A stretch of 64,000 nucleotides of DNA, from contig NZ_JACIJH010000007.1 of assembly GCF_014199295.1 (NCBI RefSeq), positions 62,001 to 126,000 of the forward strand, given 5' to 3'. This document shows positions 33,538 to 42,335 of the stretch, in pieces. The notes beneath the pieces are model-generated. The model was not told where the DNA came from. It saw only the letters and a list, made by a program, of their open reading frames with translations, and searched no databases. The position numbers and the translations under genes are program-made. This DNA is from Sphingopyxis panaciterrulae. Lineage in GTDB: Bacteria > Pseudomonadota > Alphaproteobacteria > Sphingomonadales > Sphingomonadaceae. The first letter of the stretch is position 1; the number at the start of each line of letters is the position of its first letter.

Positions 33538-34643
33538 CAGTTCCACCCGATCGACGAGAAGAAGACGGCGAAGAAGGCGTCGAGCACGATGACGAGGAAG
33601 ATGGCGGCGACGACGGCGGAGGTGGTGCGGCGCCCGACCTCTTCGGCATTCTGGCGCACCTGCATCCCCGAATAGCAGCCGGTGACGCCGACCAGGATGC
33701 CGAACACCGGCGCCTTGATCAGCATCGCCCAGAAATCGGTCATCGGGATGATCTCGCGCAGCCGCTGGATATAGGTGATCGGCGGAATGTCGAGCCCGAT
33801 CCACGAAAAGACCCCGCCGCCGACGATCGCGCAGATGCTGGCATAGAAGCCGAGCAGCGGCATGATGATCGTCGAGGCGGCGACGCGGGGCAGCACGATC
33901 GCCTCCATCGGCGACACGCCGATCGTGCGCATCGCATCGACCTCTTCGGTCAGCTTCATCGTGCCGATCTGTGCCGCGAAGGCCGATCCCGAGCGGCCCG
34001 CGACCATGATCGCGGTCATCAGCAGGCCCAGCTCGCGAACCGAGGCGCGGCCGACGAGGTTGATCGTGAACACCTCCAGCCCGAACTGGCGGAGCTGCAC
34101 CGCGCCCTGCTGCGCGATGACGATGCCGATCAGAAAGGCCATCAGCCCGATGATCGGCAGCGCGTCGACCCCGACGCTCTGGAATCGGGTGACGATCGCG
34201 TGCCAGCGAATGCGGCGACGCGCGCGAATCTGGGTGACGAAGGCGACGATCATCGCGCCGAAAAAGCCGACGATGCCGATGAACTCGGTCCACACGCCGA
34301 CGCTGGCGGTGCCCAGTTCCTCGAGCATCCGCGTCCACATCGGCCGGCGGTCGCGGTGAACGCGATAGTCGCTCTTGTCGTCGGCGAGCGCTTTCAGCAG
34401 CCGTTGCGCATCTTCGCTCGCGCCGATGACCTCGGCGTCATGCGCGTGGGCGGTGCGGGTGACGATCCAGGCACCGACGGTGTCGATCCGCTCGATGTCC
34501 GACAGGTCGAGCGCCCTGATGGGGCCGAGCGCGTCGAGCCGCGCCGGCAGGTCGCCGAGGCGCGCGAGCGTCAGGCGCCCGGTGAAGCGCACATCGACGC
34601 CGTCGGCTCCTTCGTCCGTTTCGAAATCCGCGCTGGCCGCCAT
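33537..34643 (-). CDS. mlaE: STAS-MlaE fusion, Mce/Mla lipid ABC permease
   Basis: 368 residues from the ATG at 34643; a longer start at 34697 is possible. The first 100 or so residues are a STAS-like domain (VDVRFTGRLTLARLGDLPARLDALG, ALDLSDIERIDTVGAWIV), the role played by MlaB as a separate protein in E. coli. The rest is the MlaE permease, with GIVIAQQGAVQLRQFG, ELGLLMTAIMVAGRSGSAFAAQIGTMK and the conserved EVDAMRTIGVSP. It is the first gene of the four-gene operon and divergent from the HAD phosphatase. Confidence 0.92.
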   Translation of the reverse strand: MAASADFETDEGADGVDVRFTGRLTLARLGDLPARLDALGPIRALDLSDIERIDTVGAWIVTRTAHAHDAEVIGASEDAQRLLKALADDKSDYRVHRDRRPMWTRMLEELGTASVGVWTEFIGIVGFFGAMIVAFVTQIRARRRIRWHAIVTRFQSVGVDALPIIGLMAFLIGIVIAQQGAVQLRQFGLEVFTINLVGRASVRELGLLMTAIMVAGRSGSAFAAQIGTMKLTEEVDAMRTIGVSPMEAIVLPRVAASTIIMPLLGFYASICAIVGGGVFSWIGLDIPPITYIQRLREIIPMTDFWAMLIKAPVFGILVGVTGCYSGMQVRQNAEEVGRRTTSAVVAAIFLVIVLDAFFAVFFSSIGWN

Positions 34644-34744
34644 TGTGCGGGCGACATTGGATGATTTGCCGAAGGACGGCAAGCTAATCCATGGCATAGG
34701 GGCCGGGCTTGGCCGGCGGGCACGCCGGGAGTAAGGCGCGACGC

Positions 34745-35464
34745 ATGGATGCGCCCACCACCCCGACGACCCGCCCTGTCGCTCACCGCGTCGCCCTGTA
34801 CGACATGGACCGCACGATCACCCGCGCGGGCACCTACAGCGGCTTTCTGATCCATGTCGCGCGGCGCCGCCAGCCGTGGCGGCTCCTCCTGCTGCCGCTC
34901 GTCGGGCTGGCGGGGCTCGCCTATGCGCTGCGGCTGATCGACCGCGCGTGGCTGAAGGCGATCAATTTGCGGCTGCTGGTCGGAAAGCGCTTCCGCCGCG
35001 CCGAGATCGCGCCGCTCGCCGAAAGCTATGCCGACCGGGTGGTCGCGCGCGGTCTGCACCCCGCGGCGCTCGACCAGATCGCGGCCGACCGGGCGGCGGG
35101 GTACCGGCTGCTGCTAGCGACCGCCTCCTTCCACCTCTATGTCGACGCGATCGCGCGGCGGCTGGGCATGGACGACGTGCTCGCGACGCGGCTCGACGAG
35201 CCGGATGGCGGCGACCATATCCACGCGCGGCTGAGCGGCGACAATTGCTATGGCGAGGCGAAGTTCGCGCGGATCACCGGCTGGCTCGCCGACAATGCGA
35301 TCACCCGCGAGGATGCGCATATCCGCGCCTATTCGGACCATGTCTCCGACCACCCGATGCTGCGCTTCGCCGATGAGGCGGTCGCGACGACGCCGTCGCG
35401 GAAGCTGCGCCGCCTCGCGCCGCGCATGGGGTGGCAGGTGGTCGACTGGCGAGGGCGGAAATAG
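34745..35464 (+). CDS. HAD-IB family phosphatase (SerB/PlsC-associated type)
   Basis: 239 residues. The catalytic DxDxT appears as ALYDMDRTIT (Asp20 nucleophile, Asp22), with motif II in LLATASFHLY and the late acidic motif in AYSDHVSDHPML. A hydrophobic cap of about 30 residues lies near 45-75. HAD-IB enzymes hydrolyse small phosphomonoesters such as phosphoserine or lipid phosphates. The setting, divergent from the Mce lipid operon with a 100-base gap, hints at lipid phosphate turnover, but this is inference. Confidence 0.85.
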   Translation: MDAPTTPTTRPVAHRVALYDMDRTITRAGTYSGFLIHVARRRQPWRLLLLPLVGLAGLAYALRLIDRAWLKAINLRLLVGKRFRRAEIAPLAESYADRVVARGLHPAALDQIAADRAAGYRLLLATASFHLYVDAIARRLGMDDVLATRLDEPDGGDHIHARLSGDNCYGEAKFARITGWLADNAITREDAHIRAYSDHVSDHPMLRFADEAVATTPSRKLRRLAPRMGWQVVDWRGRK

Positions 35465-35527
35465 GCTGCCAGCCCGGAATGCAAAGGTCCGTTTTGGGAT
35501 GGAAAGGGGGGCACTCCCCACCTTTGT

Positions 35528-35600
35528 CATTCCCGCGCAAGCGGGGATCCAGAGCGCGCGTAGGCTGACCCCACGCTGGATTTCCGCTTTCGCGATATCA
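35528..35600. repeat. REP-like inverted repeat
   Basis: TCATTCCCGCGCAAGCGGGG plus ATCCAG on the left and CTGGATTTCCGCTTTCGCGA on the right form an imperfect inverted repeat with a 23-base loop. The left half also contains its own small hairpin CCCGC-GCAA-GCGGG. It lies between the convergent HAD and crotonase genes, at the edge of the catabolic island. Confidence 0.65.
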
Positions 35601-35610
35601 TCTCATCGAA

Positions 35611-36381
35611 TTACCTGCCCGCCCAGACGGGACGGCGGCCTTCCTTTGCAGCCTGGTCCCGTTCCATGACATCCTCGCTTGCGGCGTAGCGCTCGATTTC
35701 CTCGAAACGGGTCGCCAGCGCCGTTTCCAGCGGATGGCCCGCGCGACCGAGCGCCGCCGCCTTGGCCGCCTGGTTGGCGAGCGGGGCGCATTTGTTGATC
35801 TTTTCGGCCCAGGCGGCGGCGGCGGTTTCGAGGTTGCCGGTCGGCACCACCTCATTCACCAGTCCGTGCCGCAGCGCGGTTCCGGCGTCGATGCGTTCGC
35901 CGGTGAGGATCATGGCCATCGCGACGCGCTGCGGCAACTGCCGCACCGCGCGGTGGACGACGCCGCATTCACCGATGATGCCGTGCCGGGTTTCGGGGAG
36001 ACCGAACTGGGCATTCTCTGCGGCGACGATGACGTCGGCGCACATCGCCAGCTCAAAGCCACCGCCCACGCAAAAGCCCTGTACCGCGGCGATCAGCGGC
36101 TTTTTCAGCGTCACCAGCGGCCCGCCGATGCCCGTCAGCCCCCCGGCAAGCGCCATGCGCGTCTTGCGCTCGGGGCCTTCCGAAACGTCGGCGCCGATGC
36201 AGAACGCCTTTTCGCCGGTCGCGGACAGGATCGCGCACCAGATGTCCGCCTCCGCGTTGATCCTCTGCCATGCCGCGTGCAGCAGCTCGTCCATCTCACC
36301 CGTGATCGCGTTCATTCCGCTTTCGCGGTTCAGGCGAACGTGGGCGACCTTGCCCACGACCTGGAATTCGACGTCAGCCAT
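35611..36381 (-). CDS. Enoyl-CoA hydratase/isomerase family protein (crotonase) A
   Basis: 256 residues from the ATG at 36381. The crotonase fold is shown by FCIGADVSEG (oxyanion loop 1), QGFCVGGGFELAMCADVIVAAENAQFGLPE (second oxyanion Gly and the first catalytic Glu in GFEL), and a second acidic position in PETRHGIIGECG. It probably hydrates or isomerises an acyl-CoA in the island's degradation pathway. It overlaps the next crotonase gene by 8 bases. Confidence 0.9.
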   Translation of the reverse strand: MADVEFQVVGKVAHVRLNRESGMNAITGEMDELLHAAWQRINAEADIWCAILSATGEKAFCIGADVSEGPERKTRMALAGGLTGIGGPLVTLKKPLIAAVQGFCVGGGFELAMCADVIVAAENAQFGLPETRHGIIGECGVVHRAVRQLPQRVAMAMILTGERIDAGTALRHGLVNEVVPTGNLETAAAAWAEKINKCAPLANQAAKAAALGRAGHPLETALATRFEEIERYAASEDVMERDQAAKEGRRPVWAGR

Positions 36382-37216
36382 CAATAGTCTTCCTACCGGA
36401 TTGTGTGAGTATCTGCTGCGAACGGGGCCCCGCGAAACGGGCCAGAACCGCCTTGAGGCCAAGCGACGCGATGTCCTGCCGCAGCGCCAGGACCGACGGC
36501 TCCAGATGGAGGATGGCGTCGCTTTCCGCGATGGCGTTCACCGAAGCGAGAAAGCCCTGCGCCTCCATCGCCCGGTTGATCGAGAGCTTCTTCATGGCGA
36601 GGACCGGCGCCGGGATCAGCGCCATGCGTTCGGCCAGCGCCTCGGCGCACGCAACCAGCCGGTCGGCGGGGACGGCGGCGTTGGCCCAGCCCCAGGCGGC
36701 GGCCTCGGCGCCCGTAACGTGGTTGCCGGGAATCAGCGCCAGTTCCTTCGCGCGTTTCGCCCCGACCTGAGACACCCAGGTCGGGGCGATGAAGCCGCCG
36801 CCCAGCGGGATACCCGGCTCGCCAATCCGCGCGTCCTCCGCAACCAGCGTGATGTCCGCGAAGCTGGGCAACTGGGCAGCGATGCCCATGCAAAAGCCGT
36901 GGACGGCGACGATCACCGGCTTGGGATGGCGCCAGATGTCCAGCCAGCGCTCGACGTTGCGGCGCAGCCGCGCGGCATCCGCGGTTGGAGTCGCGGCGGC
37001 GTTATATTCGGACAGATCGACGCCCGCGCTGAAGCCCTTGCCCGCGCCGCGAATCCCGATCACGGGCGCGCCGCTGTCCCGCAGCCGCACCAGCGCTTCG
37101 GACAGCGCGTCGAGCAGTGGCGTCGACAGCGCGTTCGCCGCCTCGGGCCGGTCGAACACGATCCAGTCGATCACCTCGCCCGCCTCGATTCGCAAAGGCG
37201 CGTTCACGCCGCTCAT
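36374..37216 (-). CDS. Enoyl-CoA hydratase/isomerase family protein (crotonase) B
   Basis: 280 residues. It has the oxyanion motifs GAGKGFSAGVDLSEY and HGFCMGIAAQLPSFADITLVAEDARIGEPGIPLGGGF. The GGFEL-type Glu is replaced by AAQLP, so the usual first catalytic acid is missing and it may be an isomerase or a C-C bond enzyme rather than a plain hydratase. It lies between crotonase A and the SnoaL-like gene, overlapping both (8 and 4 bases). Confidence 0.88.
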   Translation of the reverse strand: MSGVNAPLRIEAGEVIDWIVFDRPEAANALSTPLLDALSEALVRLRDSGAPVIGIRGAGKGFSAGVDLSEYNAAATPTADAARLRRNVERWLDIWRHPKPVIVAVHGFCMGIAAQLPSFADITLVAEDARIGEPGIPLGGGFIAPTWVSQVGAKRAKELALIPGNHVTGAEAAAWGWANAAVPADRLVACAEALAERMALIPAPVLAMKKLSINRAMEAQGFLASVNAIAESDAILHLEPSVLALRQDIASLGLKAVLARFAGPRSQQILTQSGRKTIDG

Positions 37217-37686
37217 CCGTCGTTGCGGCCGATCGGATTGCCCGCGCGGACGTGATAATCGGTCGTCAAGGCGGTGCGCAGTTCGCGCGTCTTGAACTTC
37301 CAGGCGCCGTCCACCTTGACCAGCGTGTCGTGATATTGCCCGTGGAGGATGCCGTCGGGCCGGTCCTTGGCATAACGGTGGACAGCCAGCACGATCGTGC
37401 GGGTGCGCGCCTCGGTCGAGGAGACGAAATCGATTACAGTGCCCGAATTATGATGGCTCGTCGCCGTGAAGAAGGTGCCGATCCCTTCCAGCGTCTTCTT
37501 ATAGGCCTCCATCCCCTTTGCGCCGAAATTCGGCGCATAATCGACTTCGCAATCCTCAACGAACAGCTCGGCCATCCGGTCGGGCATGTTCATGTCGAGA
37601 TAATAGGCGTAATCGGACAACACCCGTTCGATTGCGCGTTCCTCCACCAAGCGTTCGAGGTCGCTGAGCGTGGCAATATCGGTCAT
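37213..37686 (-). CDS. SnoaL-like/NTF2-fold protein
   Basis: 157 residues from the ATG at 37686. The NTF2 cone pattern is visible: ERVLSDYAYYLDMNMPDRMAELFVEDCEVDYAP, then TSHHNSGTVIDFVSSTEARTRTIVLAVHRY and VDGAWKFKTRELRTALTTDYH. Relatives act as cyclases, dehydratases, isomerases or dioxygenase small subunits. A Rieske alpha subunit lies in the island, but this protein is not adjacent to it. It is coupled by ATGA to crotonase B. Confidence 0.85.
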   Translation of the reverse strand: MTDIATLSDLERLVEERAIERVLSDYAYYLDMNMPDRMAELFVEDCEVDYAPNFGAKGMEAYKKTLEGIGTFFTATSHHNSGTVIDFVSSTEARTRTIVLAVHRYAKDRPDGILHGQYHDTLVKVDGAWKFKTRELRTALTTDYHVRAGNPIGRNDG

Positions 37687-38153
37687 AGATCCATCCCGTT
37701 TCTTGAGGTCGGTGAAGCTTGGCCGGACGGAGCGTCGGCGCCGTCCAGCAGGAAGGTGGCGTCCATGTCGGCGACGGGTCGGCCGTCGGCTTCGGCGCGG
37801 CAGCGCAGCGTCATGCGCTGTGCATCGGGCGTCACCTCGTGGATGACGCCGGTACATTCCAGCCTGTCTCCCGCGAAGACATTGCCCAGAAACCGGATTC
37901 GCGCCTGGCGGAGGCCGTCGTGGCCCCCGACCGCGCGCGCCGCCATGACGAGAAGATAGCCGAAGGTCAGGGGGCCTTGCGCGACCGGCCGGTCCCCGAG
38001 CCCGGCGGCCCGGGCGGCGGCCGTATCGAAATGAATCGGATTGGGATCGTCCATCAGCGCGGCGACAAGCTTGAGCGTCGCGGGGTCGATGTGGGCGACC
38101 GTCAGCGGTGCCAGGGCCTCTCCGGCGACCGGGAAGGAGAGGTCATGCGTCAC
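37683..38153 (-). CDS. MaoC-like hotdog-fold hydratase
   Basis: 156 residues from a GTG at 38153; only weak ribosome-site support. The MaoC hydratase motif is clear as DDPNPIHFDTAAARAAGLGDRPVAQGPLTFGYLL, with the catalytic Asp and His of the D-x-N-P-I-H signature. It overlaps the FAS1-like hotdog gene by 11 bases. MaoC and FAS1-like pairs commonly form one heteromeric (R)-enoyl-CoA hydratase. Confidence 0.87.
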   Translation of the reverse strand: MTHDLSFPVAGEALAPLTVAHIDPATLKLVAALMDDPNPIHFDTAAARAAGLGDRPVAQGPLTFGYLLVMAARAVGGHDGLRQARIRFLGNVFAGDRLECTGVIHEVTPDAQRMTLRCRAEADGRPVADMDATFLLDGADAPSGQASPTSRNGMDL

Positions 38154-38559
38154 GGGAGATGATCCACGTCTGCGTGACCGTCGCCGCGCGTCGGTCGCCT
38201 TCGGACAGCGCATAGCGGAGCGTCACCTTGTCGAACGGCCCCGTCTTGCGGCCATGCTTGTGCTCACTGCCGACGATCGCGGTGTCGATGGAATAGGTGA
38301 GGCCGGCTCGGAGCGGCCTGTCGATCTCCAGCTCGATCTCGCCGAACAGAACCCGCTCCGGCTTCGTGTCCAGGATCGCCATGATGTCGTCGATCGACGC
38401 GCCCGCGCCGTTGAAGCACAGCAGCAGCGCGATCGAAGGCAGGACGCCTCCGATCCGGGCGGCTTCATTTGCATCGCCCGCTACCGCGTCGGTCCAGAGC
38501 GCGACATGGTGCGGCCGAAGCGTGAACCGGCCGGGCGCAAAGATGTGGGGCATCCGCAT
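38143..38559 (-). CDS. FAS1-like dehydratase-domain (hotdog) protein
   Basis: 138 residues. It has the hotdog N-half pattern (HVALWTDAVAGDANEAARIGGVLPSIALLLCFNG, then GEIELEIDRPLRAGLTYSIDTAIVG and DKVTLRYALSEGDRRAATVTQTWII). The hydratase Asp/His motif is absent, as expected for the structural partner of a MaoC protein. The start overlaps the epimerase stop by one base (TGATG), and the gene sits directly ahead of the MaoC gene. Confidence 0.8.
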   Translation of the reverse strand: MRMPHIFAPGRFTLRPHHVALWTDAVAGDANEAARIGGVLPSIALLLCFNGAGASIDDIMAILDTKPERVLFGEIELEIDRPLRAGLTYSIDTAIVGSEHKHGRKTGPFDKVTLRYALSEGDRRAATVTQTWIISRDA

Positions 38560-39671
38560 CAGGGCGTCGCTTCCGCCGGATGGGCATAGGGATGCTGGCG
38601 GACGGTTCGGCCCGAGAAATCGGGAGCTCCGGCGCAGGTCGCGTCCCAGAATTGCAGCAGTCGGTCCTCGGCCGCATAGTCGAAGTCGGCGGCCCCCAAC
38701 CGCCCGTCCTCGCCGTCCACGGTCGGCGGATTCTTCAGCCAGTGCTGGACGGTCGTCGTCATCCAGTCGAGAGGGTCGACCTTGTCGGCGTAGCCCAGTA
38801 CCTCGCGGCCATAGAGATTGCTGAGCAACTGGTGGCGGATGAGCCCCTGTTCGACGTCGCTCTTGCGAATCCAGCTATATTCCCCGGCCATCGGCACCGC
38901 GGACGAGCCGAGCGGAGCGATGGAGGCCGGGATGTCGACGAACTCGAATTCCCAATCCAGGCTGGCGGCGATCGCCGATACCCATTCGCGCGTGGTGAAC
39001 TGGCGCGAATCGGCGGCGTTGAAAATCCGGCCGTCCGCGGCCTCCGGCCTGTCGAGCGCGCGCAGGACGAATTCGGCGGCGTTGGGGGACGCGCAGCGGG
39101 AGGAGATGCCAAGCCCGCCCGCCTGCACGATCCATCGCTTGCGCCTGTCGAGGACACGCTGGACGACATGCCATTCGAGCGGCGCGACCGCGTGGGGCCC
39201 ATAGACATAGGGATAGCGGACGACCGACGCCCGGAACGCGCCTTGCTCTCCGGCCTTCAGGACGGCGCGTTCGGTCTCCGCGATGCGCGGCAGGATGCCG
39301 CCCAGGCCCGCCGGTGCGTTCTCCGCCGCTTCATAGGGGGTGTCCTCGGTCGTGGGGACGCCGACGGAGGCGCCGATGACCGGCGCGCCGCTGACCGACA
39401 CGAAGTGGCCGGTCCGGTTCGCCAGCGCCTCGGCCAGATAGCGAATCCGGCCATAGGTCGCGACCACGACATCCCACCGGCGTGTGCCGAGATCGGCGGC
39501 GATGGTGGCGCGGTGATGCGGGTCGCCGTGGATATGTTCCAGATCGTCCAGCTCGGGAAGCTCGTGCGTTCCGCGATGATAGATGGTGACGTCGTATCCG
39601 CGTTCGCGAAGGCCCGCGACGATCGATACGCCCGTCGCCGCCGTTCCTCCAACCACCAGAGCCGTTGCCAT
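38559..39671 (-). CDS. NAD-dependent epimerase/dehydratase family protein
   Basis: 370 residues. A Rossmann start GGTAATGVSIVAGLRERGYDV (GxxxxxG pattern), then VVVATYGRIRYLAEALANRTGHFVSVSG, ASVVRYPYVYGP and GRIFNAADSRQFTTREWVSAI, as in extended SDR proteins; the Tyr-Lys pair of the standard YxxxK is not in the usual place. It is the promoter-proximal gene of the six-gene minus-strand operon (39671 to 35611) and starts 82 bases from the shared operator at 39753-39770. Confidence 0.85.
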   Translation of the reverse strand: MATALVVGGTAATGVSIVAGLRERGYDVTIYHRGTHELPELDDLEHIHGDPHHRATIAADLGTRRWDVVVATYGRIRYLAEALANRTGHFVSVSGAPVIGASVGVPTTEDTPYEAAENAPAGLGGILPRIAETERAVLKAGEQGAFRASVVRYPYVYGPHAVAPLEWHVVQRVLDRRKRWIVQAGGLGISSRCASPNAAEFVLRALDRPEAADGRIFNAADSRQFTTREWVSAIAASLDWEFEFVDIPASIAPLGSSAVPMAGEYSWIRKSDVEQGLIRHQLLSNLYGREVLGYADKVDPLDWMTTTVQHWLKNPPTVDGEDGRLGAADFDYAAEDRLLQFWDATCAGAPDFSGRTVRQHPYAHPAEATP

Positions 39672-39752
39672 TGCCGAACCTTTTCAAAACGCGATGGGGG
39701 ACATCCGGCCCGCCATGGGATCGCTTGGACGGTAGGGAGGCGCCCTGCGCTA

Positions 39753-39770
39753 GTCAACAACTATGTTGAC
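39753..39770. promoter_or_regulatory. 18-bp operator, copy 1, in the divergent epimerase/ligase promoter region
   Basis: GTCAACAACTATGTTGAC is a perfect inverted repeat (GTCAACA/TGTTGAC, 4-base spacer). Each half contains TTGAC, so it overlaps -35 elements on both strands: TTGACG at 39766-39771 (plus) and TTGACT at 39757-39752 (minus, then TACCGT 17 bases on). A second copy at 42336-42353 shares the preceding CGCTA. This suggests one regulator for both divergent pairs. Confidence 0.75.
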
Positions 39771-39817
39771 GAACGCATTGCAATTTGGTTTGGTGCTGGC
39801 ACAACAAGGGAAAGAGG

Positions 39818-41452
39818 ATGTCGGAGACCGTGATCTTGACGAGCGAGAGAGAGAATGAGGCACCGCCGATCGGGCACGACGCGCCCGTGGAAGCAGGCGT
39901 GACAGGACTGCCGATGGAGCAGGTGATTCGGCATCATGCCCGGACGATCCCCGACTTTCCGGCGATCACGTTCGAGGAGGAAACGCTCTCCTATCGGGCG
40001 TTCGACCGCGAAACGAACCGGATCGCCAATGAGCTGGCGGCCCATGGCGTGGGCCGGGAGGACCGGGTCGCGGTCGCGCTCAAAAATTGCCCCGAAAGCT
40101 ATCTGACCTTCTTTGCCGCGCGCAAGCTCGGCGCGGTGCAGGTCGCCGTAAACTGGCGCTATTCCGCCGAGGAAATCGCCTGGATCCTGAACAATTGCCG
40201 TTCGAAGATTTTCGTCATGGATCCCGGCCTCGCCCATATGGCGGAGGCGATTCGCGCCGCGCTGACGCATCCGGTGCACATGTTCGTCGCGGGCGAGCCG
40301 GTCGCGGGCATCCCCCACCTGCGCGCGGAGGCGCGCGCCCGTCCCGACACCGATCCGGGGGCGGTTTCAGGGCCGGGGGACGTCGCCGTCCAGCTCTACA
40401 CCTCTGGCACGTCGGGCTGGCCGAAAGGCGCCCTGATCACCAACGCCAATCTGACCGCCTTCTTCCGGAATGCCGCGGAGGCGATGCCGCTGTCGCCCCG
40501 CGGCGCGCAACTCGTCATTCTGCCGCTGTTCCATGTGGCGGCGCTCATCGGGTCGCTGCGGACGTTCGACATGGGCGGGCATTGTGTCGGGCAAAGCGCG
40601 TTCGACAAGGACCAAATGGTCGAATTGATCGCGCGCCATCAGGTCCGCAGCTTCGTGATGGTCAACACCGTCCTCGCCATGGTGGTCGAGGAATCCGACG
40701 CTGCGGCCGATTTTTCCAGCCTGGAAGGCGTCATCGTCGGTGGCGGCGCCCTGTCCCTCAACAGCGCCCGCCAGACGATCGAATTGTTCGGCTGCCCCCT
40801 CTATTCCATGTATGGCTCGACCGAATTGACTTTCGGCGTCACGGTCCTGCGCATCGACGCGGACTTGCTGGAGACGCCCGAACTGCTCCATTCCTGCGGT
40901 CGTCCCATGAAGGACGTGGAAATCGGCATCTTCGACCCGGAAAGCGGGCAGCCGCTCCCCGACGGTGAAATTGGCGAGCTGTGGGCCAGGGGAGGGCAGC
41001 GCAGCCTCGGATATTGGGAGAATCCCGCCGCCACCGCAGAGGCGTTTCTAGAAGGCGGCTGGTTTCGCACCGGCGACATGGGGCGGATAGAGGAGGGCTA
41101 TCTCTATATCCGGGATCGCCTGAAGGATATGGTTCGCAGCGGCGGGGAAAACGTCTATCCCGCTGAAGTCGAGCGCCATTTGACCAACCATCCCGATATC
41201 GTCGAGGCCATCGTCTTCGGCGTGCCCGATAGGAAGTGGGGCGAGGCGGTGCATGCGCTCGTGATCCTGCGCAAGGGCGCCGAACTGACGGAGGCCGATG
41301 TCATCGGCTTTGCGCGGAACGGGCTTGCGCACTTCAAATGCCCGCGCCGCGTGGAATTCGCGAGCGACGTCCCGCGCACCCCGTCCGGAAAGCCCAAGAA
41401 GAACGTGATTCGGGAGCGTTATTGGGAAGGGATGGACAGGCGGATCGGCTGA
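39818..41452 (+). CDS. AMP-dependent acyl-CoA synthetase/ligase
   Basis: 544 residues from the ATG at 39818, preceded by GGGAAAGAGG. It has the P-loop-like YTSGTSGWPKGALITN, YSMYGSTELTFG, the hinge GWFRTGDMGRIEEGYLYIRDRLKDMV and the C-terminal Lys in PSGKPKKNVI. It activates a carboxylic acid to its CoA thioester through an acyl-adenylate, the expected entry to the crotonase/MaoC genes. It is transcribed divergently from them under the shared operator. The acid is not predictable from the sequence. Confidence 0.93.
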   Translation: MSETVILTSERENEAPPIGHDAPVEAGVTGLPMEQVIRHHARTIPDFPAITFEEETLSYRAFDRETNRIANELAAHGVGREDRVAVALKNCPESYLTFFAARKLGAVQVAVNWRYSAEEIAWILNNCRSKIFVMDPGLAHMAEAIRAALTHPVHMFVAGEPVAGIPHLRAEARARPDTDPGAVSGPGDVAVQLYTSGTSGWPKGALITNANLTAFFRNAAEAMPLSPRGAQLVILPLFHVAALIGSLRTFDMGGHCVGQSAFDKDQMVELIARHQVRSFVMVNTVLAMVVEESDAAADFSSLEGVIVGGGALSLNSARQTIELFGCPLYSMYGSTELTFGVTVLRIDADLLETPELLHSCGRPMKDVEIGIFDPESGQPLPDGEIGELWARGGQRSLGYWENPAATAEAFLEGGWFRTGDMGRIEEGYLYIRDRLKDMVRSGGENVYPAEVERHLTNHPDIVEAIVFGVPDRKWGEAVHALVILRKGAELTEADVIGFARNGLAHFKCPRRVEFASDVPRTPSGKPKKNVIRERYWEGMDRRIG

Positions 41453-41518
41453 AGGGCCGCCCTTTGCGGGCGGTCGAAGGGGGGCGAACGGGCGTCGCGC
41501 TTCCGCGCGTCGTGGCCT

Positions 41519-42310
41519 CTATGCATCGGGCGGCAGGAGCCGGCGCATCCCGGCGATCCAGCGATCGATGTCGCGGGCCTTGGCCTCTGCATATCTTGCG
41601 GTCTCGGGGTGCGGCAGGATCAGGAAGCGCTCGTCGGCGAGGCCCGCGATCACGCTGTCCACGACCTCTTCGGCTTCCAGCAGATTTCCCCCCGACGACA
41701 CAGCGGCCCCGGCCCCCGCGGCGGCGGCCTCGGCGATCATCTTCGTGCGGACGGCCTGCGGGCACAGCGCGCTGACGCCGATGCCTTTCCCGCCATAGGT
41801 GACGGCAAGCCATTCCGAAAAGGCGAGCGCGGCATGTTTCGAAACCGCATAGGGTGCGGCCCCCAGGCTCGTCAGCAACCCGGCCGCGGACACCGTGTTG
41901 AGAAGATAACCGGCGCCGCGTTCGAGCATCGACGGCAGGACAGCCTGCGCGGCATGGACATGGGCCATGACGTTGACGTCCCAGGCGCGCTGCCATTCGG
42001 CGACGGGCGCCGTCTCGTCGCCCGGCGCCAATATGCCCGCGTTCGAACAGAACAGGTCGATCCGCCCGAATCGCGCGAGCGCCATGTCCACAAGGCGCTG
42101 GACCTCTTCCCGGTCCGCGACGTCGCAGCCGACGCCCGCCCGGCGATCCTCGGGCAGATCGAGGTCGGCCGCGACGTCGCGCGCGCCGTCCGAGTCGAGG
42201 TCGCAGAGCAGCAGCGCTTCGGCTCCGGCCAGCGCGAAGCGGCGCGCCAGAGCGGCGCCGATGCCATTGGCGGCCCCAGTCACCACTATAATTTTCCCTT
42301 TAATTTCCAT
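41519..42310 (-). CDS. Classical SDR oxidoreductase
   Basis: 263 residues. The NAD(P) motif is VVTGAANGIGAALARRFA (TGxxxGxG), with NAG in LFCSNAGIL, the catalytic Ser in LLNTVSAAGLLTSLG and Tyr-Lys in APYAVSKHAALAF. The acidic residue in LLLCDLDSDG favours NAD over NADP. It should oxidise or reduce a hydroxyl/keto group of a pathway intermediate. It is convergent with the ligase gene and divergent from the TonB receptor gene across operator copy 2. Confidence 0.92.
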   Translation of the reverse strand: MEIKGKIIVVTGAANGIGAALARRFALAGAEALLLCDLDSDGARDVAADLDLPEDRRAGVGCDVADREEVQRLVDMALARFGRIDLFCSNAGILAPGDETAPVAEWQRAWDVNVMAHVHAAQAVLPSMLERGAGYLLNTVSAAGLLTSLGAAPYAVSKHAALAFSEWLAVTYGGKGIGVSALCPQAVRTKMIAEAAAAGAGAAVSSGGNLLEAEEVVDSVIAGLADERFLILPHPETARYAEAKARDIDRWIAGMRRLLPPDA

Positions 42311-42335
42311 GGTATATCACCCATTTTCATCGCTA

